From assembly GCA_030683705.1 (NCBI GenBank), contig JAUXPP010000085.1:16089-80088 (forward strand): a stretch of 64,000 nucleotides of DNA, in the 5' to 3' direction. The notes beneath the pieces are model-generated. The model saw nothing but the letters and a program-made list of their open reading frames with translations, made no database searches and had not been told where the DNA came from. Every line of letters starts with the position of its first letter. Position 1 is the stretch's first letter. The translations under genes were made by a program, and so were the position numbers. This document shows, piece after piece, positions 17,827-24,987 of the stretch. This DNA comes from Polaromonas sp. (GTDB taxonomy: Bacteria > Pseudomonadota > Gammaproteobacteria > Burkholderiales > Burkholderiaceae_C).

Positions 17827-17919
17827 TTTTGAATACCTGATGTGAGCTGTTAGGGGATTGTCGAACAGCTTGCGGGTTTTCACAATCACCCCATCGACCT
17901 GTTGCCACAAGGAGAATTC

Positions 17920-18066
17920 ATGACACCGCCTGCCACCGTTCCCGTCCAAAGCGCCACCCGCCCGCGGTCCCGGACACGGGCGCCGGGCCGCTTGACCTTG
18001 CGCAAGGGGATGCCCGCAGAAAAGCTTATGGTGTCCAGCCAGACTCTGGAAAGGAGTGCGTCATGA
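17920..18066 (+). CDS. Possible 48-residue ORF coupled to the nitroreductase-like gene
   Basis: Starts MTPPATVPVQSATRP with a very good AAGGAG ribosome-binding site 5 nt before the ATG, and its TGA overlaps the ATG of the next gene (ATGA). The peptide is basic and Arg/Ser/Pro rich with no domain. It may be a leader peptide that couples translation, or the remnant of a longer gene. Weak support beyond the start signals. Confidence 0.35.
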   Translation: MTPPATVPVQSATRPRSRTRAPGRLTLRKGMPAEKLMVSSQTLERSAS

Positions 18067-19226
18067 ACCGCAGACACTTTGTCCGTCTCGCCGGCGGCGG
18101 CGTGGTGCTGGGCGCCAGCGCCGGCCTGGCCGGCTGCTCGTCCAGCCTGCCGCCCGAGGCGACTGCCGCCTGGCGCGGCCCGGCGGCCGACGTGGCCGAT
18201 GTGCGCCGCTGGATCCTCAGCTACGCGATTCTTGCGCCGCACTCGCACAACCTGCAATCCTGGCTGGTGGACTTGCGCCAGCCGGGCGAGATCACGCTGT
18301 ACTGCGACCTCACGCGCCTGTTGCCCGAGACCGACCCGCTGTCGCGCCAGATCATGATGAGCCAGGGCACGTTCCTGGAACTGCTGGACATCGCGGCGCG
18401 GCAAAAAGGCCTTCGTGCCGACATCACGCTGTTTCCGCAGGGCGAGTTCGGCCCGGTGGCGCTGGACAAGCGCCCGGTGGCGCGCATAGTTCTGGCTGCG
18501 GATGCCGCCATCCAGCCGGACCCGCTGTTTGCCGAAATTCTCAGGCGCCACACCAATCGCGAAGCCTATGAAGCGCGCGAGCCTGCTGCAGCGGCTGTGC
18601 AGGCCATCGCCGCCAGCGTCGCGCCGCACCCGGTGCGCACCGGTTTTGCCGGTGGCGCCCAGCCCGATGTGCTGCAAAAGCACCGCGCGATTGCCATGGA
18701 CGCCTGGCGCATCGAACTCGTCACGCCGCGGACCATCCTGGAATCCTTCAAGGTGCTGCGTGTCGGCCCGCGCGAGATCGCCCAGCACCGCGACGGCCTG
18801 AGTATCAACACGCCCATGGTGCGCGCCCTGACGGCGCTCGGCCTGTTCGACCGCAGCAAGGCGCCGGCGCCCGATGATGCGGCCACCACCGGGCAGATCC
18901 GGGACTTCAATACGAAGATGGCGGCCACGCCGGCGTTTTTCTGGATGGTGACCGAGGGCAACGACCGCAAGACCCAGGTCAACGCGGGACGCGCCTATGC
19001 CCGCGCGCAACTGGCGGCGACAGCGCACGGGCTGGCCATGCAGCCGCTGTCGCAGGCGCTGCAGGAGTATCCCGAACAGGCGCAGCCTTATGCCGCGATC
19101 CACGCCCTGCTGCAGGCGCCGCCCCCGCGTTACACGGTGCAGATGTGGGCGCGCCTCGGTTACGCGCCGGCGGTCGGGCCGTCGCCGCGCCGCGGCTTGC
19201 AGGCCCACCTCATCAAGAGCGCATGA
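18063..19226 (+). CDS. Acg/nitroreductase-like flavoprotein, exported lipoprotein
   Basis: 387 residues. The N-terminus MNRRHFVRLAGGG is a twin-arginine signal followed by a lipobox (LAGC at about 25-28), so the protein is probably folded with its cofactor, exported by Tat and lipidated. The remainder follows the pattern of Acg-family nitroreductase-fold proteins: LSYAILAPHSHNLQSW, then RRHTNREAYE and a C-terminal half with GLAMQPLSQALQE and LGYAP. It probably binds FMN and acts as an oxidoreductase; substrate unknown. Confidence 0.82.
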   Translation: MNRRHFVRLAGGGVVLGASAGLAGCSSSLPPEATAAWRGPAADVADVRRWILSYAILAPHSHNLQSWLVDLRQPGEITLYCDLTRLLPETDPLSRQIMMSQGTFLELLDIAARQKGLRADITLFPQGEFGPVALDKRPVARIVLAADAAIQPDPLFAEILRRHTNREAYEAREPAAAAVQAIAASVAPHPVRTGFAGGAQPDVLQKHRAIAMDAWRIELVTPRTILESFKVLRVGPREIAQHRDGLSINTPMVRALTALGLFDRSKAPAPDDAATTGQIRDFNTKMAATPAFFWMVTEGNDRKTQVNAGRAYARAQLAATAHGLAMQPLSQALQEYPEQAQPYAAIHALLQAPPPRYTVQMWARLGYAPAVGPSPRRGLQAHLIKSA

Positions 19227-20457
19227 GCATGGACGAGCGCGGCCTGAGCGTGCGGCGCAGCAAAAACAGCACCACCGCAAAGTTCAGCAGGTTCCAGGCG
19301 ATGCCGTTGAGGAAAGCCGCGTTGTAGGAGCCGGTCAGGTCGAACACCTTGCCCGACATCCAGCCGCCCAGCGCCATGCCCACCATGGTGAACATGATCA
19401 CGGTGCCGACGCGGGCACCGGCCTGGGCTGCCGGGAAATGTTCGCGCACGATGATGGCGTAACTCGGCACGATGCCGCCCTGGAACAGGCCGAACATCGC
19501 CGAGATCACATACAGCGAGACCAGGCCGTCGAACGGGATGAACAGCAGCAGCGCGACGGTTTGCAGGACCGAGCCCAGCAACAGCGTGCGCAGCCCGCCG
19601 ATGCGGTCGCAGATGGCGCCGGAAATCAGCCGGCTCACGATGCCGCAGGCCAGCATCAGCGACAACATTTCGGCGCCGCGCGCCGCACCGAAGCCGAGGT
19701 CGCTGCAATAGGCCACGATGTGCACCTGCGGCATGGACATGGCCACGCAGCAGGACAGCCCGGCCACACACAGCAGCGCCTGCGCCTGGCCCAGCGTGAG
19801 GCCGAAGGGCCGGTCGCTGGCGGCCACGCCCCGCACCGTGACCGGCGCCAGCGCGAGTGCCGGCGGGCGCTGCCGCATCAGCTGGGCCAGCCCCAGCATC
19901 GCCAGGCTGCAGAACACGGCCAGCCCCCAGTAGGTCTGGCGCCAGCCCACACTTTCGACGAAGTGCTGGATGATGGGCGGCCAGAGGGCGCCGCCCAGGT
20001 AGTTGCCGCTGGCGCACACCGCCACCGCAATGCCGCGGCGCCGCACGAACCACAGCGAGGTGTCGGCCAGCAGCGGGGAAAAGGTGGCCGAGCTGCCCAG
20101 CAGGCCGATCAACATACCGTGCGCCAGCGCAAACAGCCAGATGTTGTGCGACAGCGCGGCTGCGCCGAAACCCAGGCCCATGCCGACCGCACCCAGGCTG
20201 AGCGGCAGCGCCACACCGAAACGGTCGGCGAGCCGGCCCATCAGCATGCCGCCCAGGCCGAAGCCGACCATCAGCAGGGTGTAGGGCAAGGAGGCATCGG
20301 CCCGGGCCACGCCGAAGTCGGCCTGCACCGCCGGCAACACCACCGGCACGATGTACATGCCGGCAGCGCCCACCGTCATCAGCGCCAGTGTCACCAGCAG
20401 CCGGCGCCAGGCGGTGGCGGAGTCGATCAGGTCGGCAGCAGCAGGGGTGTGGGGCAT
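19213..20457 (-). CDS. MFS transporter
   Basis: Inner-membrane carrier of about 414 residues with some 12 hydrophobic segments. The MFS loop 2-3 motif is GRLADRFGVALPL and a second copy is GAICDRIGGLRTLL. It resembles oxalate/monocarboxylate-type MFS proteins (long N-half, NYLGGALWPPIIQHF), but the substrate cannot be stated. ATG 20457 is used; an in-frame GTG is 6 nt upstream. The gene follows cinA by a few bases. Confidence 0.88.
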   Translation of the reverse strand: MPHTPAAADLIDSATAWRRLLVTLALMTVGAAGMYIVPVVLPAVQADFGVARADASLPYTLLMVGFGLGGMLMGRLADRFGVALPLSLGAVGMGLGFGAAALSHNIWLFALAHGMLIGLLGSSATFSPLLADTSLWFVRRRGIAVAVCASGNYLGGALWPPIIQHFVESVGWRQTYWGLAVFCSLAMLGLAQLMRQRPPALALAPVTVRGVAASDRPFGLTLGQAQALLCVAGLSCCVAMSMPQVHIVAYCSDLGFGAARGAEMLSLMLACGIVSRLISGAICDRIGGLRTLLLGSVLQTVALLLFIPFDGLVSLYVISAMFGLFQGGIVPSYAIIVREHFPAAQAGARVGTVIMFTMVGMALGGWMSGKVFDLTGSYNAAFLNGIAWNLLNFAVVLFLLRRTLRPRSSMLMRS

Positions 20458-20463
20458 AAGCAC

Positions 20464-20970
20464 TCAGCCTAGCAGTTCCACCAGCCGCCGCAGCGCATGC
20501 TGCACCGTCGCGGCGCGCACGGCCGCGCGGTCGCCGTCGAAACGCAACATCTCGCTGCGGAGACTGCCGTCCACCATGAAGCCGAACCAGACCGTGCCCA
20601 CCGGCTTGGCGCGGCTGCCGCCGGTGGGGCCGGCCACGCCGGTGACGGCGACAGCCACCCGCGCGCGCGAATGCGTGATGGCGCCCTGCACCATGGCGCG
20701 CGCCACCTCTTCGCTGACGGCGCCGTGGGCGGCGATCAGCGCCGCGTCCACGCCCAGCAGCTCGCACTTGGCCTCGTTGGAGTAGGTGACAAAGCCGCGC
20801 TCGAACCAGGCGCTGGAGCCGGCCAGGTCGGTGCAGGCGGCCGAAATCAGGCCGCCGGTGCAGCTTTCGGCGGTCGCCAGCAGCCAGCCTTTCTTGAGCA
20901 TCGCATCGGCCAGCAGCGCAGGCAGGCCGTGCGCAGACAGCTCATTTTTTGATAGCAAGGATGGGTTCAC
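20464..20970 (-). CDS. CinA-family nicotinamide-nucleotide amidohydrolase
   Basis: 168-residue protein equivalent to the C-terminal CinA domain (PncC), which deamidates NMN in pyridine nucleotide salvage. Key motifs are LATAESCTGGLISAACTD, FVTYSNEAKCELLGV, GAVSEEVARAM and VAVTGVAGPTGGS. GTG 20970 overlaps the pgpA stop (GTGA), giving translational coupling. The N-terminal 20 or so residues are encoded by a diverged family B repeat. Confidence 0.9.
   Translation of the reverse strand: MNPSLLSKNELSAHGLPALLADAMLKKGWLLATAESCTGGLISAACTDLAGSSAWFERGFVTYSNEAKCELLGVDAALIAAHGAVSEEVARAMVQGAITHSRARVAVAVTGVAGPTGGSRAKPVGTVWFGFMVDGSLRSEMLRFDGDRAAVRAATVQHALRRLVELLG
20903..20956 (+). repeat. Family B 54-bp repeat in cinA 5' end
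   Basis: Diverged 54-bp unit with ATCGGCCAGCAGCGC, GTGCGCAGACAGCTC and TTTTTGATAGC. It lies on the opposite strand to cinA and encodes the protein's first residues. Confidence 0.6.
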
Positions 20971-21497
20971 CAAAACCTCCAGGCGGCAATCACCAGCAGG
21001 GTGCAAAAGGCCGCGGCAAAGTCATCGAGCATGATGCCGAAGCCGCCGCGCCAGCCAAAACCCTTGAAGCGTTTGTCGGCCCAGGCCATGGGACCGAACT
21101 TCACCGCGTCGAAAAAGCGGAACAGCACAAACGCCACCAGCTGGCCCCACAGGCCGGCCGGCGCGATCAGCCACAGGACCAGCCAGAAAGCGGCCACCTC
21201 GTCCCAGACGATGCTGCCCGGGTCGGCCACGCCCATGTTTCTGGCGGTCACCGTGCTGGCCCACCAGCCCAGCAGGCTGGCCGCGGCAATCAGCAGGCCC
21301 ATCTGCCAGGGGCTGAACCACGGCGCCATGGCCACAAACGCCAGCCAGGCCCACAAGGTGCCGGCGGTGCCGGGCGCCAGCGGGCTCAATCCGGCGCCGA
21401 AACCCAGCGCGACCAGGTGCGCAGGGTGGGCGAGCATGAAGCGCGCGCTGGGTCGCCGGGGAGGGTGCCGGGCCGAAGCCGCCGGGTTATCGGTCAA
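20967..21497 (-). CDS. pgpA: Phosphatidylglycerophosphatase A
   Basis: Membrane phosphatase that converts phosphatidylglycerophosphate to phosphatidylglycerol. About 176 residues with four hydrophobic segments and the PgpA pattern GFGAGLSPLAPGTAGTL, WDEVAAFWLVLW, FRFFDAVKFGPMAWADK and a GGFGIMLDDFAAAF end. TTG 21497 is proposed as start because GGAGG lies 8 nt upstream, and that ribosome-binding site belongs to a family B repeat. ATG 21437 (MLAHPAHLV) is a shorter alternative and ATG 21551 a longer one that would translate the repeat. Confidence 0.88.
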   Translation of the reverse strand: MTDNPAASARHPPRRPSARFMLAHPAHLVALGFGAGLSPLAPGTAGTLWAWLAFVAMAPWFSPWQMGLLIAAASLLGWWASTVTARNMGVADPGSIVWDEVAAFWLVLWLIAPAGLWGQLVAFVLFRFFDAVKFGPMAWADKRFKGFGWRGGFGIMLDDFAAAFCTLLVIAAWRFW

Positions 21498-21549
21498 ATC
21501 GGCCTCCAGCCTATATCTGATGAGCGTGAGCAGCTCTGTTTTTGATAGC
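21496..21549 (+). repeat. Family B 54-bp repeat upstream of pgpA
   Basis: Full-length unit: AAATCGGCCTCCAGCC, GAGCGTGAGCAGCTC and TTTTTGATAGC. Its reverse strand reads GGCTGGAGGCC just before the proposed pgpA TTG start. Confidence 0.8.
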
Positions 21550-21557
21550 AATTCATG

Positions 21558-22430
21558 TCAGTTCTGTTCATCCAGCAATGCCAGCAGCAGGGCATCAAAC
21601 GCCTCCGGCTGCTCGAACTGCACCCAGTGGCCGGCGCCTTCCACCCAGTGCATGCCGCGGAAATCCGGCGCGGCCTGCAGCGCCGGCGCCAGCGCCTCCT
21701 GCCGCTGGCGGTACAGCGCGTCCTCCCGGCCGTAGATCGCAAACACCGGGCAGGACACGTTTTCCAGCGCGCGCGCCAGGATGTCGGTGTAGGCCAGGCG
21801 CCGCCCCTTCATGCGGTCGCGCAGCGTGTTGTCGGTATGCAGGCGCAGCGCCAGCGCGCTGATGGCCTCGGGCCGGTGCAACATCAGCGCCGCCAGGTTG
21901 CCGCGGTGCACCGCCTCGCGTTCGGCCGGGTCGGACAGGTGACGCCAGGCCGTCAGCGTGATGCTGTTGCGGACGGCCAGGCCCAGCCCGGGCGCGGCGA
22001 CCAGCACCAGGCGCGCAGCACGCGCGGGGAACTGCGCGGCCAGCAGGCCGGCGACCATGCCGCCAAAGGAAAACCCCACCATGTCGCAGGCGCCGTCGCC
22101 GAGCAAGCTGCGCAAGCCGGCCTCGACCGGCTCCGGCAAGGCGTCGGCGTCACGGCCCCGCGGCGGCAATGCCGAATCGCAAAAGCCCGGCAGGTCGGCG
22201 GCCAGCACCTCGCGCCCGCTGGCCACCAGGGCCTCGATGTTGCGCAACCAGTGTGTCCAGCTCCCGCTGCCGCCGTGCAGCAGCACCACGGGCCGGTGCC
22301 GGCCTGGGGCGGCGGCGGGCGGCCAGCGGTGCCAGACCATGCGGCCCTCGCCGCAGGGAGTTTCCAGCCGCGTGGCGCGCGCCAGCAGTTGCTGCACGTC
22401 GGGCGGCTGGGGCGGAAGCAGGGAGGACAT
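21558..22430 (-). CDS. Alpha/beta hydrolase
   Basis: 290-residue alpha/beta hydrolase. Oxyanion-hole motif VVLLHGGSGSWTHW, nucleophile elbow GFSFGGMVAG (Ser), catalytic Asp region IYGREDALY and catalytic His GAGHWVQFEQPEAF. It resembles esterases and C-C hydrolases of the MhpC/BphD type; substrate not predictable. Between thiL and pgpA on the same strand, separated from thiL by 26 nt, so probably cotranscribed. Confidence 0.85.
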   Translation of the reverse strand: MSSLLPPQPPDVQQLLARATRLETPCGEGRMVWHRWPPAAAPGRHRPVVLLHGGSGSWTHWLRNIEALVASGREVLAADLPGFCDSALPPRGRDADALPEPVEAGLRSLLGDGACDMVGFSFGGMVAGLLAAQFPARAARLVLVAAPGLGLAVRNSITLTAWRHLSDPAEREAVHRGNLAALMLHRPEAISALALRLHTDNTLRDRMKGRRLAYTDILARALENVSCPVFAIYGREDALYRQRQEALAPALQAAPDFRGMHWVEGAGHWVQFEQPEAFDALLLALLDEQN

Positions 22431-22456
22431 CGGTCAAAAAAAGCGGGAAGCCAGGG

Positions 22457-23431
22457 TCAGGCGAAGTGATCGAAAGAGGCGAAGTTGCCGCTGACAGGCT
22501 GGCCGGCACCATCGACCAGCCGCAGGCCAGGCGCGCTTTCAATATGGCCTATGCAGGTGACCGGCGTGCGCGCCTCCAGCGCAGCGGCCTCCACCGCGGC
22601 GCGCGCCGACACTGGCGCGGTGAAGGCCAGTTCGTAGTCGTCGCCGCCGGCCAGCACGCAGCCCAGCCGGGCTTCGTGGTGAAAAAGGCCTTGCGGCACG
22701 TGGGCCTCCCCATCGCCCGCCAACAGATCCACAGCGATGGCGGTGTCGATGCGTGCACCCACCCGTGAAGCCTGCAGGATGTGGCCCAGATCGCCGACCA
22801 GCCCGTCGCTGATATCGATGGCCGCGCTGGCGATGCCGCGCAGCGCCATACCCAGCGCCAGCCGCGGCGTGGGCCGCTCCAGCCGTGTGCGCGCAGCGCC
22901 CATCCATCCCGGCGGCAACGAGAGGGTGCCGCGCAGTGCCTCCAGCGCCAGCCGCGCATCACCCAGCGTCCCGCTGACATAGATATCGTCGCCGGCGCGT
23001 GCGCCGGAGCGCAGCAGCGCCTGGCCGCGCGGCACTTCGCCGAAGACCGTGATGCAGATGTTCAGCGGCCCCTGCGTGGTGTCGCCGCCCACCAGTTCGC
23101 AGCCGTGTTCATCGGCCAGCGCAAACAGGCCGCGCGACAACGCTGCCAGCCAGGCTTCGTCGGCGCGCGGCAGCGCCAGCGCCAGCGTGAAGGCCAGCGG
23201 CTGCGCACCGCAGGCCGCGAGGTCACTGAGGTTGACGGCCAGCGCCTTGTGGCCCAGTGCGGACGGATCCACATCGGGGAAAAAATGCCGGCCCTCGACC
23301 AGCATGTCGCTGGAGACCGCCAGCTGCATGCCGGCTGCCGGCTGCAGCAATGCGCAATCGTCGCCGATGCCCAGCACGGCGCGGGTCGTGGGGCGCTGGA
23401 AATAACGCGCGATCAGGTCGAATTCACCCAT
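22457..23431 (-). CDS. thiL: Thiamine-monophosphate kinase
   Basis: Phosphorylates thiamine phosphate to the active cofactor thiamine diphosphate. About 324 residues of the PurM/SelD-like fold: MGEFDLIARYF start, GIGDDCALL, SSDMLVEGRHF, GHKALAVNLSDLAACGA, GGDTTQGPLNICITVFGEVP, IDISDGLVGDLGHIL and GGDDYELAFT. All nucleotide- and metal-binding acidic loops are present. ATG 23431 is the conserved start. Probably first gene of a thiL-hydrolase-pgpA-cinA-MFS transcription unit. Confidence 0.95.
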   Translation of the reverse strand: MGEFDLIARYFQRPTTRAVLGIGDDCALLQPAAGMQLAVSSDMLVEGRHFFPDVDPSALGHKALAVNLSDLAACGAQPLAFTLALALPRADEAWLAALSRGLFALADEHGCELVGGDTTQGPLNICITVFGEVPRGQALLRSGARAGDDIYVSGTLGDARLALEALRGTLSLPPGWMGAARTRLERPTPRLALGMALRGIASAAIDISDGLVGDLGHILQASRVGARIDTAIAVDLLAGDGEAHVPQGLFHHEARLGCVLAGGDDYELAFTAPVSARAAVEAAALEARTPVTCIGHIESAPGLRLVDGAGQPVSGNFASFDHFA

Positions 23432-24026
23432 AAGGGGAAGCATAACGGCTCAGTGGGCCGTTGGTGGAATTGTCATCCCGGACTTGATCCGGGATCCATC
23501 TGTTGCATCTTCGTGTCTTGAGGTGTGCCAGCACCTGTTGGCCGGGGGTTGCCCGGCGGCAAGTAACTTTCTTTTGCTTCGCCAAAAGAAAGTCACCAAA
23601 GAAAAGGCGACCCTGCTGTCTGCGACCCCTCTTCGCTGACGCTGCGAGGGGCAACCTGCGGTGCTCGGTCCAGCCGGGGTCGAGCTCGAACTCGCCTTCG
23701 GCTCAGACAATCGCTCGCCCTGATCCGTCTGGACCTCCGCTCCTCGGCGCATACAGAAGGGTGGGGAGAAAAGACAAACATCCAAATACAGATCCCGGGC
23801 CCCGTTCGGAGTCCCTGAAGCGCGCAGCGCTTCAGGGACGGGAATCCCAACGACCCGCCATGTTTGCACGCGAGCGCAGCGCACGCGGCCACATGAAGTC
23901 CCCCTCCATCGCCCAGCGGGGCGAGGGAGGGGCTAGGGGTGGGAGTGGGGAGTCAAAGTCCTGTTGAACAACGCGGACCGTTGAAGTAGCGTGATGCCGG
24001 ATGACCCCTCGAAATGGCTGCGATAT
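23432..24026. other. Gene-free stretch holding a family C element
   Basis: 595 nt with no supported gene. Most of it (23561-23957) is the structured family C repeat. The left flank carries TGTCATCCCGGACTTGATCCGGGATCCA (hairpin ATCCCGGA..TCCGGGAT), a common intergenic hairpin repeat. Confidence 0.75.
23561..23957 (+). repeat. Family C structured repeat, copy 1
   Basis: About 397 bp, similar end to end to the reverse complement of 44142-44516. It begins with hairpin CTTTCTTTTG/CAAAAGAAAG (23567-23592, loop CTTCGC), has a 13-bp hairpin GTCCCTGAAGCGC (23811-23839, 3-nt loop), and ends in a purine-rich GGGAGTGGGGAGTC. The open frames in it are not supported as genes. Compensatory differences from copy 2 in both hairpins suggest that structure is conserved. 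Confidence 0.8.
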
Positions 24027-24758
24027 TTACAGCAACTTCATCAATTCCCGGACGATCGCCTGCGCGTACAGGCTGGCCACGTCTTTGACAAAGACCGAAA
24101 AATCCACATGCGCGGTGTCGTCGGCGCGGTCAGAAATCGTGCGGACCGCGGCGAACGGAATGCCGTAGTCGAAGCAGACTTGCGCCACCGCGGCACCCTC
24201 CATTTCCACCGCCAGCGCCTCATGGCCACCGTGCTTGAGCGCCGAACGCAAACCGCGTGCTTCGGCTGCGCCGGAGACAAAACGGTCGCCGCTGGCGATC
24301 AGGCCGTGGTGCAACAGCGTCTTCGCAGGCAGGGCCAGGCTTTCGAGGCCGCTACGGCCGGCCTGCAGCAATCGCGCGGTCAGGGCCTGGTCGCAGGCAA
24401 AACGGGCCTGGCCATACAGCGGCACCTCGCAGCGCGGGAAAAGCGGCGAGACGTCCAGGTCGTGCTGCATGAAACCGCTGGCCACCACCACGTCGCCGAC
24501 CTGCACGCCATCGCCCAGGCCGCCGGCCACGCCGGTGAACACGATGCGGCCGGCATTAAAACGCTCGATCAGCGCCACGCTGGTCGTCGCCGCCGCCACC
24601 TTGCCTATACGTGACAGCGCCAGCACCACCGGCTGGCCATGCAGCCGGCCCTGCCAGAAGTCGCGCCCGGCGTGGCTGGTTTTGTGCGGCTGCTGCAGCA
24701 ACTCGAGCAGGCCTTGCTGCTCCTCGGCCAGGGCGCTCAGGATGGCGGTCGTTGTCAT
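24027..24758 (-). CDS. 5'-methylthioadenosine/S-adenosylhomocysteine nucleosidase
   Basis: Cleaves MTA and SAH, clearing methylation by-products and recycling adenine. 243 residues of the PNP/UDP-phosphorylase fold: ILSALAEEQQGL at the N-terminus (catalytic Glu), SRIGKVAAATTS, FTGVAGGLGDGVQVGDVVVAS, a substrate motif AVEMEGAAVAQVC and the active-site Asp in VRTISDRADD. ATG 24758 is the conserved start; its upstream region, including the AGGACA ribosome-binding site, belongs to a MITE-like element. Confidence 0.9.
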   Translation of the reverse strand: MTTTAILSALAEEQQGLLELLQQPHKTSHAGRDFWQGRLHGQPVVLALSRIGKVAAATTSVALIERFNAGRIVFTGVAGGLGDGVQVGDVVVASGFMQHDLDVSPLFPRCEVPLYGQARFACDQALTARLLQAGRSGLESLALPAKTLLHHGLIASGDRFVSGAAEARGLRSALKHGGHEALAVEMEGAAVAQVCFDYGIPFAAVRTISDRADDTAHVDFSVFVKDVASLYAQAIVRELMKLL

Positions 24759-24763
24759 GGCTC

Positions 24764-24924
24764 GTGTCCTGTCCTGCAAATAAGGTGATGAAATGAAATT
24801 GTCCATTCGGCTGTCAGGCAAGGCGGGAGGAGGCGACATAGCCGTAGCTATGGCAACGACGAACAACGCCGCATGGCGGCTGAATGGGCGATTTCATATC
24901 GCCTTTATGTGTAGGACAGGACAC
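24764..24924. mobile_element. MITE-like 161-bp inverted-repeat element
   Basis: Imperfect inverted repeat with arms of about 60 bp. Both ends read GTGTCCTGTCCT inward; the arms continue with ATAAGG.GAT, GAAAT.G.CCATTC.GC and CA.GC..GGCG. The centre holds a small hairpin CATAGC/GCTATG. No coding capacity. It lies 5 nt upstream of the nucleosidase start and could fold as a long hairpin in its leader. Confidence 0.6.
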
Positions 24925-24987
24925 CAAGAGTTTGCCCGAAATGAAAAAGGCGGCCGCAGCTGCCTTTGCCGAAGGGGCGCTTGCGCC

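Noticed and set aside
17886..19280. 464-codon minus-strand frame opposite the nitroreductase-like gene
   Set aside because: Antisense shadow with low-complexity Arg/Ala composition. The plus-strand gene has a Tat signal, lipobox and family pattern.
23561..23957. Overlapping open frames of 99-207 codons inside family C copies
   Set aside because: No ribosome-binding sites or domains. The two copies preserve hairpins rather than a reading frame.
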